Assembly (NCBI GenBank): GCA_032622095.1
Contig: CP136067.1
Coordinates: forward strand, 82,612,705-82,676,704
Length of the DNA stretch: 64,000 nt
Source of the DNA: Siphonodentalium dalli
Taxonomy: Eukaryota > Mollusca > Scaphopoda > Gadilida > Siphonodentaliidae
Direction: 5' to 3'
The notes beneath the pieces were generated by a model. The model searched no databases, was not told where the DNA came from, and saw only the letters and a program-made list of their open reading frames with translations. Positions 1-12,540 of this stretch are shown in pieces; the stretch's first letter is position 1; each line of letters starts with the position of its first letter. The translations under genes were made by a program, and so were the position numbers.

Positions 1-1179
1 AAGTACAACTTATATGGATATGTTCAAATTACAACATGGGTTAATGTGATTATGCTTTGTGAACAGGTTTCCGCAATATATGTCACTATTATTCGGAAAG
101 CTTGTTTGTCACCAGATTGATGAATTACACGGGGAGATATATGCGTTTGTGTGAAGTGGGAAGCGCGAACACTCAGTGAAATAAGACCTCGATCGTAGAA
201 GTCGTACAAGTGAATAAAGATGGATAACTCTATCGATGAGTTCGTATTATTTCATTTATTTATACATAAGCAAGTGAGGGTAAATAAATATATTCGTCGT
301 TTCTCGATTTCGATGTCACATTAAAGTGATATATCGATCCGGGTTTGTGTTGTGCGATAATATTGGTGGAGAATAAATGTGGTTAGCTGTATCCAGTGAA
401 TTTGTTTCGAGATAATGGTTTTTGGGAGGGGGCATGCTGATGATGAGTTTCTGGACGGATCTTGTGTCCATGAAACGGGGTGGCTGATTTTTTTTCTTTT
501 TTTCGGAATATAATAAGCACAGTTTTTGTGATATTTGTAATGTAGAATGTTCAATTCGGATATATATGCATTATGGCAGCGCCTAGGTATGACTTAGTTG
601 GTGGGGACGATCAATTTACATACATGTCGCAGCTGCCTATAATATATATTATGATATACGTGTGTATTGGCTGCAAATAACTTTTAAACTCATTGTAGTA
701 CAAGACATGACAAAAATCATAACATGAAAGAAAAAAAGAAAGAAGTACATGTAGTTAAAGATGCTCTATATCGTCCCGGATAGACTTCCAACAGTGATTT
801 AAATTGTGACTACATATTTGTATTTGTGACCGAGAGTCACATGTTCAGCTTGTGCTTTGACATATGTATTAACACTTGGATGTTTTGTGGCACATTCAAG
901 TAAGCTATTAACGAAAACTCCATTGTGTAATATAATCTTATACAGTCGTCGTTTCATTTCATTTCCCAGGGGATATGTAGTGTGGTGTGATATAGAACAT
1001 CTTCACATACATTATGATCACTTGGTGCACTATATATGGTAAAGCAGACATAGCATAGTTGAGTGATTTAAAAGCTGGTTGTGAATATCATCATGATAAT
1101 TATGGGATATATAGTTATGCCGTTGTCTATGATGATATCTGGCACAAGTTCACCCTTGACCCTTGTCTTTCTTGTAGTT
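1..1179. other. AT-rich stretch, no gene seen
   Basis: Open frames here are short (under 80 codons) and show no recognisable domain. I see no repeat shared with the rest of the window, no TIR and no tandem array. Confidence 0.5.
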
Positions 1180-2117
1180 TGATTTTCAAACAATTTATTG
1201 GGGGGAATTAATTGTTTTTGGACCAATATTTGCATATTTTCATATTGTTTGTCAAAATGTTGGACTGAAATGGTCATCAGTTGGAAATTTTCCAACCTTA
1301 TGGGGGGGGGGGGGGGGCAGGTTGGGTATATCCAACACTTGGAAAGCTTGTGTCCTGGTCGCTCCCCCGTGGCCAGTCAAAAACTGCTAGTTAATTTAAG
1401 AAAACAATATTGTCATACATTTGGTCAACATTGTTATTGGAATTGTCATCAGTTGGAAATTTTACAACCTAAGTGGGGGTGTCAGGTTTGAAATTTCCAA
1501 CTCTAGGACTTGAGTCTAGTCTGGATGGTTGGATTTTGCGATTTTCTTGTTCAGATTTCAAAATGTTCGCACACCGGGCCGAACCATGGTCGGTTCGGTG
1601 TGTCATTATCCCTCCCCCATGGCCAATACATGGCTAATTAGTTTAACAAAACAACATTTTACTACATTGTGGACTGAAATGGTCATCAGTTGGAGAATTT
1701 TCCAACCTGAGGGGGGAGTAAGAGGTTTGAAATTTCGAACACTAGAAAGCTTCAGTTGATGCCAGTCTAGATGCTAGGATTTGCGATTTTCTTGTATAGC
1801 TTTCAAAATTTCCTCACACCGGGCCGAACAACCATGGTCAGCCCGGGGTGTCCTGATGGTCTCTTGTCCATAGCCGTGTGCATTTGTCTGGAGTTAGACC
1901 ACTAGATGTTAGGATTTATGCAATTTTCAGGTTAAAAATATATCAATGTTCTCATACCAGGAATATAGAAACATGGTTTATGAATTAAAGGATATTGTTA
2001 GGCCTGAGGTGCAAGGGGGTGCAAATGGAATTGTGCAAAACTGGGGGGGGGGGGGGTGCAGTTGGAAATTCCCCAAGGTGGACACCCCCAACGGAGACCC
2101 TCCAGTCACGTCCCTGA
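1180..2117. repeat. Degenerate tandem array with poly-G runs
   Basis: Diverged repeat copies recur with markers such as TGGACTGAAATGGTCATCAG (near 1260 and 1670), CATCAGTTGGAAATTTT (near 1447) and CACACCGGGCCGAAC (near 1570 and 1815). Spacing is irregular, roughly 200-400 bp. Two homopolymer runs, 16 G at 1302-1317 and 14 G at 2043-2056, lie just after a CAACC or AACTG motif. A related single block occurs at 17839-18110. No protein-coding potential is evident; the frames exist because the repeat lacks stops. Confidence 0.6.
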
Positions 2118-4938
2118 TTGTGGTACTCCCAGCGGGAGAAGTATAGTACCTATACGTAGGTACTCCAGGGTACTGCGGTTTTTTCGAGTGTACGTAGATA
2201 TCATCGTTCAATTTAATAAACGAAATGTAAGATAGCAAATACATTTCTGTCAAAACGCTTGAATTCGCTACGCCGCGCTGATCTCCTATGCACAAAATGT
2301 GTTATTTACACAGCGATTACAAGGTTTCATAAATTGTCGAACAATGGATATGTAACAGACCGTATACAATATTCATGCTGTTCAATGAGGCAACAAATAA
2401 GACACACAATAATCCATATTGAATTACTTACCTTAGTTATCACCGTAAAGGGACACAAGTTTTCCAAAGTTACGTCAACTATATAGATCTGTGCTATATG
2501 ATTCACCAGGGAAAATTACAAACTCGTTTATCTCTACCGGATACGTACAATATAAATATTGACAAGCTTCGGTACAATCATAGATATGGAATCTCATTCA
2601 CCAAAACACGGAGCAATGTTGCGTGCCATGTGTTACAACAACAATTCACAATATCAACAGCACCAACATCCATTGCAGAAGGACAGTGTATATTTGCCAC
2701 GAATGAGGTACTAAAATGCTAATTATAAAAATGGGTTCCATCCGTCCGTGTGTGCGTCTGTTGGTAATAACTTTGGAGCTCTCTAACTCAGTAATCATAC
2801 GTCAGATTTGAAATTTATCTTTTTTTATGCTCATGAACCACCATTGGGGTATCCATGTGCATTGAACGGATCTCGTCTATTCATGGATTGCAGAGTAATA
2901 GCCCGTATACAATTATGATGCATATGCGCCTACGTGTACTTTGGATCTGTGTATCTCAGTCACCGTATATGTCGTGTTTGAATATTTGACCACGCGAGGC
3001 AGCACTCTGTGCGGTGCACTTATTCAGTTAAGCACTACTGCTGATCAGAACACTGAGAAAAAGAGGTTAGTCAATATGACTAATTTAGATTTGTGAACAG
3101 TTTGACCATGACCAAAACGCAAATTCCAATAATGGTATGTTGATAGGTATAACACAATTATGTGGTACATTATAGTCTCTATTATTTAAGTACCTGTATA
3201 GTTTAAAGCTCTCCCTATTCCACACAAAGGCAGACAATGGCTCTTTTGTTATATACTAGGGGATTGCCCAAAAATAATGGGCCTAAACAGGCTCTTTGTT
3301 ACTTTTTTGCTTGCATTTTCGGGCTTTTTCGTCGTCTGGGCTCCATAATAACCATATTTGCATTTATTGGGACGAAATTGAATTTCACATCTCAGGATTT
3401 GTTCTACGCCCCGCCTCTTTGTAATGCTTGCTACCCGCCCTGTCAATTTCTTTGAGAAAAATTAGCTAGCGCCGACACTCCCATCGGAATGTGGATGTTC
3501 TAACTGAGTTTGTGCGATCAGAACTGCTGAATGTACTCATTGAACTGCTGTTCTTTTCTAAGGGGATTTTGAACTTATGAACATGCTTGGCACGTGGTCA
3601 AACTGCGTCCCGTAACCTCGCCTTTTTCGAGTCTATACTCCCTAGATTTGGTATCCCATGCCAAACCTCCAACCGAATGACTTCGTTTCAATATTGAGTT
3701 AAAAATCCAAACTGTTAATCGGCATTTTAGCACGTAAAGAGCTGATCAGCATATTTGTATATTTTCAGAGGCGTCCGTGCACATGTCCGCACCTGTAAGG
3801 AGCACAATATATATGAGGCACAAATTTATCTAGTCTCGCGCCCAAACCGTGATGTCAGCAGGCGGGTATTATATATGATATATACGTTACAGGGCGAGGT
3901 GTTGCTGGATACGGTTTCATATGAGATATTAATATCGGCCGCTAGCTCCTTTAACGATTTTATCATGCTTTCCAGGTTAGAATTTGAATTACTTGTAAGA
4001 AGTTAATTCGATTCTATAGTATCATGAAAGTTAAATGTGTCGTCTATGGTCATTAACTTATGTAACGTAACGGTGAATCAATGGCTAATCACCAGAAGTA
4101 GGACAACATATTGAGTTTGATAGTTAATTTACGAGTCTTTAGAATTCCTCAAATATATCACATGCAGGGTTTGGTACATGGTACTATGTCTTCAAATTCG
4201 CAGAACATGATTTCCGACAGATATCCATTTTCTTGCGCCAAATTACACCGAAAATATCCCCGAGGCGGCAGCGTTTCACGAAAAACAAGATGACGTCTTT
4301 TAACCCATATGAATCCATATACCCCCTGTGTCTTTCAATATGGGGTCGGTGTCAATCAAGGTGAACCTAATATGCCCTCATTTCCTGTCATTAGAACTCC
4401 ATTCTTATTGGTCAATATAATAGGCCAGCATGATAACAAACAATATATAGTCAGGGTGACAGTTCGCCTGCCAGAGAAATGTCATGCAAAACTACCCTCT
4501 GACGCGTGATCGTGTCCCAATTATTTCCAGATAAATAAAGAAAGATAACTCTAGAAATTGCAAACAATGTCACAATGCCCTCTGTTGAAAGCACTCCATA
4601 TGACGAATTTCTATACCAAATTTCATTGAGTATGATAAACCATGGCTGATATATCTGCACAGACGGACATAAAACCACTACTTTCAGATAAACAAAACGG
4701 ATAACCGAAAACGCTAACAACGTCATTGAGCCCTCTTGTGAAGCGGACCGGATGGCGAACCTCAATACATAATATCCCTTGGTTGAGAGTTCATCTTCAC
4801 CACAGGTCCCATGTTGCGACAACCCCACCATGAATATATACCTATATATCTATATACTCATGATGTGGTTGTCGCACCAGGGAACCTGATATTCACCTGC
4901 AGTCAAAGCCACATGAAAATTCGTGGCATATTATATAG
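2118..4938. repeat. Dispersed repeat R1, copy A (2.8 kb, uninterrupted)
   Basis: This 2.82 kb block recurs nearly identically as copy B, whose two halves lie at 22534-23281 and 34576-36473. It starts at TTGTGGTACTCCCA and ends at GCATATTATATAG in both places. Copy A keeps 163 bp (3510-3672) that copy B lacks. No TIR, LTR or protein motif is visible, so the class is unknown. Its value is as the intact reference that shows where the LINE entered copy B. Confidence 0.85.
4814..4877. repeat. Imperfect hairpin inside R1
   Basis: The left arm around TGCGACAACCCCACCATGA pairs with the right arm around TCATGATGTGGTTGTCGCA, with an AT-rich loop. The same hairpin is present in copy B near 36351-36412. 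It may be a remnant of a small element or just a structured part of R1. Confidence 0.6.
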
Positions 4939-4949
4939 CGGTGTGACTA

Positions 4950-5857
4950 AACAGCGCCCGGACCAGCCCGGACCAGCCCGGACCCCCCCATATGGACTAT
5001 ATGAGTGATTTTAAGGGTAATATAAGTGCAGGGGTGTCATGGAAACACACTCAGGGTCGCTATTAACCCTCAAAATGCCGGCATCGGCGAAAATGTTCGC
5101 CGCGAAATGAAGCTAACAGCCCGGACCGCCCCTGCTGCGTCCAGGTGTGATTTTAGTATCCATATCTGTGCGAGGGTCTTAATGAAACCCAAATACGCGC
5201 GGACAGTGGTCAAGGTCAAACGGAAGTGCCGTTTATTAACCCCTAAACTTCCCAGATTCATCTAGAATTACAAAATTTCGCCCCCAATAAACAAACTCAC
5301 AGCCCGGACCCCCTTAATGTCCTCGTACTTCTAATAACTCCTTACGTATGTGTTGTGGAACTACCCTCGACTACACTCACGAAGATACAAGGGCGAGTCG
5401 CCCACAAATGCCTGGCAATTAACCCCCAAAATGCCGCCATCGACTATTATGTTTACCCATAACGACGCTGACCAGCCCGGACCAGCCCGGACCCCCCATA
5501 TGGACTATATGAGTGATTTTAAGGCCAATGTAAGTGCAGGGGTGTCATGGAAACACACTCAGGGTCGCTATTAACCCTCAAAATGACGGCATCGGCGAAA
5601 ATGTTCGCCGCGAAATGAAGCTAACAGCCCGGACCGCCCCTGCTGCGTCCAGGTGTGATTTTAGTATCCATATCTGTGCGAGGGTGTGAATGAAACCCAA
5701 ATACGCGCGGACAGTGGTCAAGGTCAAACGGAAGTGCCGTTTATTAACCCCTAAACTTCCCAGATTCAGCCAGAATTACAAAATTGCGCCCCCAATAAAC
5801 AAACTCACAGCCCGGACCCCCTTAATGTCCTCGTACGTCTAATAACTCCTTACCTAT
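4950..5857. repeat. GC-rich array, unit copies 1 (partial) and 2
   Basis: Units of about 500 bp begin at TATGTGTTGTGGAACTACC and end at CTAATAACTCCTTAC. Each contains runs of AGCCCGGACC and the phrases GGGTCGCTATTAACCCTC and AAAATGTTCGCCGCGAAATG. Copy 1 is missing its start; copy 2 runs from about 5347 to 5857 and ends exactly at the composite insertion. The short frames inside are conserved only because the units are recent copies. Confidence 0.85.
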
Positions 5858-6969
5858 GGGTGATTCTCCATTAAATGAACAATTTCGTTCAGAAAATTCT
5901 GGGGAAAAAAAGTTTGTCACATGCCGATGAATTTTATGTGAGTATGTAGCACAGATATTGGTGACCACGAAAATGACATTGGGCAAAATTATAGGGCCAG
6001 GTCAAGGTCAATCAAGGTCGTTCATTACAGCATGTGCCAATGACGTTTTTTTGGGGTTGAATCAGGGCAACGTCATTGTCAAATTCGCTCTTTCTCCAAA
6101 ACTTGTTGACATGTGCCCTTTAATAGTTGAATTATCGTTATGAGTATATATTGTTTGAGTAGCCGATGATGTATCCGTCCAAACGACGTATTGCGTAGCT
6201 CCGCACGTTGAGACGTCTATGAGATACAGCCATTTGAATATACGTGGTGGAAATTGATGTGCTTTGTGGGCGTGACTTAGAGTTCAAACTCTCTAAGAGG
6301 TCAACGAATACAGCGTTCAGATATGATAATTGGAAACAGATTTTGATCGCATAAAAGGCGATTCCTATCAAGTCGGGCATGCCCTGGTCCCTCGTACACT
6401 TGGTTTGACTCCAAACGATCGAGGAACTCTGATGTAGACAACGTGAACATACGTCAATCAAAGTCTGTTCCCCAAGGGGTTCGCCAAATTGCAATGATAA
6501 TTTAGAGTAGAAAACATTGTCGATGGATTTCTCTTACATATTTCAAGATATTGAACTGAAATTTGGTATTTGGGGGTTTCTCGGTGCGCTCAATCAGATA
6601 GCATTGTCAGTGTGATATTCTGATGGTCCAAAATGTGTATTTTGACGCCGTTGCTATAACACACGAGCCGGAAATCGCCCCGCAGGCAGAACGATTGTTG
6701 AAAAGTACGGAAATAATTGACTTTTCAAACTGTCATCTGCTTCTCACTGAGATTGTTTGATGTAAACGTCAGTCCATTTAGAGAATTCGTTAGATTCCGT
6801 TGATCACCCCACCACTCATTCACTCACCCCCCCCCCCCGATTTTATATAAACGCACTAAAACTAATCCATATGTCATATTTGTTCTTTTTATTTACACCC
6901 AGATCATCCCTTAACATGTTTTATTTGTTAGATCGTGTTTGCGTCTCTGGATATTTCAAAATTAAAATT

Positions 6970-7371
6970 GCGTCATTACCCAAACAGAAGGAGTGTTTGG
7001 GTAATGACGCGTTTGGGTAATGACGATTTTCGTTTCAGCGCGCTCTTATATTTTGAATATCCATCACCTACGAAAATGAACTAGTTTATGAACAAACAAC
7101 CGCTGCGAGCTTTCGAAATAAACTTTTAATCGTTCGCCTACAGCATGTAACATTTAAATGGTCTGCGTTTGTGTAATGACGCTGAATAAATATACGCTAG
7201 CGATTTCTAGTTTCAAAGGTTGATTTTGAAAAATTATTCAAGGAAACATAACCTGGGTTTATTTTTTCTAGACATTAAAGGATATTTACTCCACGATGCA
7301 ACCATAGATATGAACAAGCTATGTTTCTGGTGAAAATATCAGCCGTCTTTATCGTGCGTTTGGGTAATGAT
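6970..7371. promoter_or_regulatory. Cluster of five GCGTTTGGGTAATGACG-like motifs
   Basis: The motif GTTTGGGTAATGACG occurs inverted at 6970-6985 and forward at 6995-7010, 7011-7025, 7165-7182 (one change) and 7356-7371 (3' change). The first two form a hairpin with a 9-base loop. The cluster is repeated in the right copy from 11739. Repeated subterminal motifs often bind transposase or host factors, but binding here is only an inference. Confidence 0.5.
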
Positions 7372-7631
7372 TCTATATAACGGGACATGCTTTTGGAAGA
7401 CTTCACATGCTTTCCACTAACTAAATATTTAATTTCATAAAAATTATACGAATTGCATGGCGTTCAGTGCAAAATTCCGCACAAGAATATTAATTGGTTT
7501 AAAGATAAATCGTTCGTTGGCGAATGGGAACAATCAGGGAAGTTGAATGCCTTTGATTTGGGACATGCTGTTTCGGGGTGCGTAGCCTATAATATACACA
7601 TGGCATATATGTTGTCACACGTCCATACTAA

Positions 7632-8278
7632 GGTGACACTCCACAGTTTCAACAGGTATGGGCCCAGAAATAGGGGGCCCATAGATTCATTGAAATTTAT
7701 CTGGATTATGATCCCAAACCATATAGACAATATATATATGCCTGAAATTAGTACAGAATAGGCATTCAGAATTTGATACATAATTTCCATAATATATGGG
7801 CTATCAAGAGTTATGGCCCTTGATCTTTTGATCGAAAATGTGATTTTTATTAAAAAAATGACCAAAATATTGCATTTCCATACCCAAGAGGCACGAATAC
7901 CAGATTTTTTCAAGCATGGTCACCTATGTTGGTTTAAAGGCCTCTGGCTTCCAACATCAATGTGAACAAATTTCAAACTTTCGCCGTTAAATTTTCCAGA
8001 AAATCAATTTTTAATGCAAATGACAAATTTTGGGTGCTAAAAAATTGACCCAGTATCTAGAGCCACTGTTTCGCAGAAAACGCTACTGCTGTCTATGGGT
8101 GGGGTCAAGGTCACTTGCACTTAATTTTTTCATCAGTCTAGAACACCTTCTAAAATTACACAAATTCATATCCCACCTTGTCTCAATATACATACCACAT
8201 GAATGGTGCCAGAAACCACTAGCACTTTATATCTATAAAATCACCCCTACTGATCATTCGAAACTGTGGAGTGTCACC
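7632..8278. mobile_element. TIR element E1 (647 bp)
   Basis: It is bounded by GGTGACACTCCACAGTTTC and its exact reverse complement. The left flank is TAA (7629-7631). It is almost identical to E2 and E3. A 3 bp TAA duplication fits the TWA target of PIF/Harbinger-type elements; the class call is inference from TSD length and the GG start. It contains no transposase. The open frame at 8030-8302 reads through the right TIR and is not convincing as a gene. Confidence 0.8.
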
Positions 8279-9123
8279 TTAAGGGGAATGCAATTTCACT
8301 AATCTTTAATATGGACCACACCTCCATATTCTCTGCATTATACCGCTTAAAATGATATATTACACCCCATGCGTTATTGCAATCACAGGCAGCAAGATTG
8401 GGTGGGGATTTACATGCACCCCCATGATTTCACCTCTTTTGGGTCTTTCAGAACCCAATGACGTTATGCTTGACGTAGTGACAAAATATATATATTCAAC
8501 CATCATTTATAGCTTGAAAAAGGTCTGAAATGCTAAAATGTTGTATAAAATATATTATGAGATGCATATCTTCCTCAGATATCAAAATAAAACATAATAT
8601 TTCATGCAACAACTATCGTTAATACTCTCCCAAAACCATGGGTTAAACAATTCCAAGTCTTATTTAGCATTAAGGGAAAGCTATACAAGGTTATGACATC
8701 ACATGAACAATATGTTGTCAAGTGAAATATGTCCAGGGAAACCTGAATTATTATATTTCACACTTGTGAATAAGAAATACTGAATATCTAATCTTTTAGT
8801 AAACTATGTAATGTCAATGTCAGCCTTTTCAGCTAAGATTCAAGGAGCATGATGTCATGAAGAAGTACCCATCATCTAAAAAATCATCAATAACAATACA
8901 CATGAACCACCACCACCACCCCCCCCCCCCCCCCACTGCTCCAAGACTCCATATCCCCACCAATTTATATGTCTAAAGGCCACCTGTATTGGAATATCCA
9001 TAGAAGAATGGTGTATTTAACATAAAATGTTCCTTCTAACTGAGCAGATTTGCTAAAAATGATTTTCAATGTAAATATTTGTCAAGTTGACAGATGATAA
9101 TGGTGCTATTTGCTGGTCTTTAA
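8279..9123. other. Unique spacer between E1 and E2
   Basis: This 845 bp segment has TTAA at both edges and no second copy in the window. It holds a poly-C run near 8920-8936 after a CAC microsatellite and no plausible gene. It may be captured flanking DNA, or the core of a larger element whose ends are E1 and E3. Confidence 0.6.
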
Positions 9124-9765
9124 GGTGACACTCCACAGTTTCAACAGGTATGGGCCCAGAAATAGGGGGCCCATAGATTCATTGAAATTTATCTGGATTA
9201 TGATCCCAAACCATATAGACAATATATATATGCCTGAAATTAGTACAGAATAGGCATTCAGAATTTGATACATAATTTCCATAATATATGGGCTATCAAG
9301 AGTTATGGCCCTTGATCTTTTGATCGAAAATGTGATTTTTATTCAAAAAATGACCAAAATATTGCATTTCCATACCCAAGAGGCACGAATACCAGATTTT
9401 TTCAAGCATGGTCACCTATGTTGGTTTAAAGGCCTCTGGCTTCCAACATCAATGTGAAAAAATTTCAAACTTTCGCCGTTAAATTTTCCAGAAAATCAAT
9501 TTTTAATGCAAATGACAAATTTTGGGTGCTAAAAAATTGACCCAGTATCTAGAGCCACTGTTTCGCAGAGAACGCTACTGCTGTCTATGGGTGGGGTCAA
9601 GGTCACTTGCACTTAATTTTTTCATCAGTCTAGAACACCTTCTAAAATTACACAAATTCATATCCCACCTTGTCTCAATATACATACCACATGAATGGTG
9701 CCAGAAACCACTAGCACTTTATATCTATAAAATCACCCCTACTGATCATTCGAAACTGTGGAGTG
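9124..9765. mobile_element. TIR element E2, right tip missing
   Basis: It is a copy of E1 preceded by TAA (9121-9123). It ends at GGAGTG without the final TCACC and is fused directly to E3. Confidence 0.8.
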
Positions 9766-10408
9766 ACACTCCACAGTTTCAACAGGTATGGGCCCAGAAA
9801 TAGGGGGCCCATAGATTCATTGAAATTTATCTGGATTATGATCCCAAACCATATAGACAATATATATATGCCTGAAATTAGTACAGAATAGGCATTCAGA
9901 ATTTGATACATAATTTCCATAATATATGGGCTATCAAGAGTTATGGCCCTTGATCTTTTGATCGAAAATGTGATTTTTATTCAAAAAATGACCAAAATAT
10001 TGCATTTCCATACCCAAGAGGCACGAATACCAGATTTTTTCAAGCATGGTCACCTATGTTGGTTTAAAGGCCTCTGGCTTCCAACATCAATGTGAAAAAA
10101 TTTCAAACTTTCGCCGTTAAATTTTCCAGAAAATCAATTTTTAATGCAAATGACAAATTTTGGGTGCTAAAAAATTGACCCAGTATCTAGAGCCACTGTT
10201 TCGCAGAAAACGCTACTGCTGTCTATGGGTGGGGTCAAGGTCACTTGCACTTAATTTTTTCATCAGTCTAGAACACCTTCTAAAATTACACAAATTCATA
10301 TCCCACCTTGTCTCAATATACATACCACATGAATGGTGCCAGAAACCACTAGCACTTTATATCTATAAAATCACCCCTACTGATCATTCGAAACTGTGGA
10401 GTGTCACC
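9766..10408. mobile_element. TIR element E3, left tip missing
   Basis: It starts at ACACTCCACAG without the leading GGTG and ends with a complete TIR followed by TAA (10409-10411). That TAA pairs with the one before E1. In the right 1.91 kb copy the same site reads CATACTAAACCCG with a single TAA, so the whole 7632-10408 cluster occupies one target. Confidence 0.8.
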
Positions 10409-10551
10409 TAAACCCGAAATGTCTCTAATAAATGCCTGTATCGTGAGCTACAAGATCATTACCATCACTTTTATGTATGGTGGCCATTGTTTTTCATAGG
10501 ATGAACTAATAACGCAGGACATGGGTTTGCTCGTTTACGGGAGAATCACCC

Positions 10552-10629
10552 ATGTGCATATTTGCGTACGCAATACTTGCGTACATGTGCGTACTTGCAT
10601 AATTGCGTACGCAATATTTGCGTATATAT
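10552..10629. repeat. Linker with repeated TTGCGTACGCAA
   Basis: The 78 bp linker between the two 1.91 kb elements contains two direct copies of a roughly 22 bp unit. Each copy is built on the perfect palindrome TTGCGTACGCAA followed by TTGCGTA, with more GCGTAC between them. It appears nowhere else in the window. Confidence 0.75.
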
Positions 10630-12540
10630 GGGTGATTCTCCATTAAATGAACAATTTCGTTCAGAAAATTCTGGGGAAAAAATGTTTGTCACATGCCGAT
10701 GAATTTTATGTGAGTATGTAGCACAGATATTGGTGACCACGAAAATGACATTGGGCAAAATTATAGGGCCAGGTCAAGGTCAATCAAGGTCGTTCATTAC
10801 AGCATGTGCCAATGACGTTTTTTTGGGGTTGAATCAGGGCAACGTCATTGTCAAATTCGCTCTTTCTCCAAAACTTGTTGACATGTGCCCTTTAATAGTT
10901 GAATTATCGTTATGAGTATATATTGTTTGAGTAGCCGATGATGTATCCGTCCAAACGACGTATTGCGTAGCTCCGCACGTTGAGACGTCTATGAGATACA
11001 GCCATTTGAATATACGTGGTGGAAATTGATGTGCTTTGTGGGCGTGACTTAGAGTTCAAACTCTCTAAGAGGTCAACGAATACAGCGTTCAGATATGATA
11101 ATTGGAAACAGATTTTGATCGCATAAAAGGCGATTCCTATCAAGTCGGGCATGCCCTGGTCCCTCGTACACTTGGTTTGACTCCAAACGATCGAGGAACT
11201 CTGATGTAGACAACGTGAACATACGTCAATCAAAGTCTGTTCCCCAAGGGGTTCGCCAAATTGCAATGATAATTTAGAGTAGAAAACATTGTCGATGGAT
11301 TTCTCTTACATGTTTCAAGATATTGAACTGAAATTTGGTATTTGTGGGTTTCTCGGTGCGCTCAATCAGATAGCATTGTCAGTGTGATATTCTGATGGTC
11401 CAAAATGTGTATTTTGACGCCGTTGCTATAACACACGAGCCGGAAATCGCCCCGCAGGCAGAACGATTGTTGAAAAGTACGGAAATAATTGACTTTTCAA
11501 ACTGTCATCTGCTTCTCACTGAGATTGTTTGATGTAAACGTCAATCCATTTAGAGAATTCGTTAGATTCCGTTGATCACCCCACCACTCATTCACTCACC
11601 CCCCCCCGATTTTATATAAACGCACTAAAACTAATCCATATGTCATATTTGTTCTTTTTATTTACACCCAGATCATCCCTTAACATGTTTTATTTGTTAG
11701 ATCGTGTTTGCGTCTCTGGATATTTTAAAATTAAAATTGCGTCATTACCCAAACAGAAGGAGTGTTTGGGTAATGACGCGTTTGGGTAATGACGATTTTC
11801 GTTTCAGCGCGCTCTTATATTTTGAATATCCATCACCTACGAAAATGAACTAGTTTATGAACAAACAACCGCTGCGAGCTTTCGAAATAAACTTTTAATC
11901 GTTCGCCTACAGCATGTAACATTTAAATGGTCTGCGTTTGTGTAATGACGCTGAATAAATATACGCTAGCGATTTCTACTTTCAAAGGTTGATTTTTAAA
12001 AATTATTCAAGGAAACATAACCTGGGTTTATTTTTTCTAGACGTTAAAGGATATTTACTCCACGATGCAACCATAGATATGAACAAGCTATGTTTCTGGT
12101 GAAAATATCAGCCGTCTTTATCGTGCGTTTGGGTAATGATTCTATATAACGGGACATGCTTTTGGAAGACTTCACATGCTTTCCACTAACTAAATATTTA
12201 ATTTCATAAAAATTATACGAATTGCATGGCGTTCAGTGCAAAATTCCGCACAAGAATATTAATTGGTTTAAAGATAAATCGTTCGTTGGCGAATGGGAAC
12301 AATCAGGGAAGTTGAATGCCTTTGATTTGGGACATGCTGTTTCGGGGTGCGTAGCCTATAATATACACATGGCATATATGTTGTCACACGTCCATACTAA
12401 ACCCGAAATGTCTCTAATAAATGCCTGTATCGTGAGCTACAAGATCATTACCATCACTTTTATCTATGGTGGCCATTGTTTTTCATAGGATGAACTAATA
12501 ACGCAGGACATGGGTTTGCTCGTTTACGGGAGAATCACCC
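10630..12540. mobile_element. Right copy of the GGGTGATTCTCC element, intact
   Basis: This 1911 bp copy has both 12 bp TIRs and no nested insert. It is the empty-site reference for the E1-E3 cluster (site near 12401). It carries the same unrecognised frames (minus 10910-11266, plus 10730-10915) and the same motif cluster as the left copy. No transposase motif is visible. Confidence 0.8.

Larger units (their letters stand above)
5858..10551. mobile_element. Left copy of the GGGTGATTCTCC element, interrupted
   Basis: Without its nested insert (7632-10408 plus one TAA duplication) this copy is about 1.91 kb. It matches the right copy almost base for base, differing by scattered substitutions and by poly-C length (12 C at 6827-6838 against 9). 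It holds a minus-strand frame of 118 codons (6138-6494) and a plus-strand frame of 61 codons (5958-6143), both unrecognised. Both are conserved in the other copy, but the copies are too similar for that to be evidence of coding. Confidence 0.8.
5858..12540. mobile_element. Composite transposon: two direct 1.91 kb elements plus linker
   Basis: The outer ends are GGGTGATTCTCC (5858) and GGAGAATCACCC (ending 12540), perfect terminal inverted repeats. The flanks are CTAT on both sides (5854-5857 and 12541-12544), and an unoccupied array junction at 13031-13050 reads straight through. The inner ends abut a 78 bp linker and do not have CTAT flanks. The sequence therefore shows one insertion event of a two-copy unit, or a later duplication between the outer ends. 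No transposase is recognisable, so it would be non-autonomous. Confidence 0.75.

Noticed and set aside
6138-6494. 118-codon minus-strand frame of the 1.91 kb element (also 10910-11266) as a gene
   Set aside because: No motif, and the two copies are too alike for conservation to mean anything. It is mentioned only under the element.
8030-8302. Plus-strand frames in E1, E2 and E3 as a shared protein
   Set aside because: They run through the terminal inverted repeats and are similar only because the elements are recent copies.
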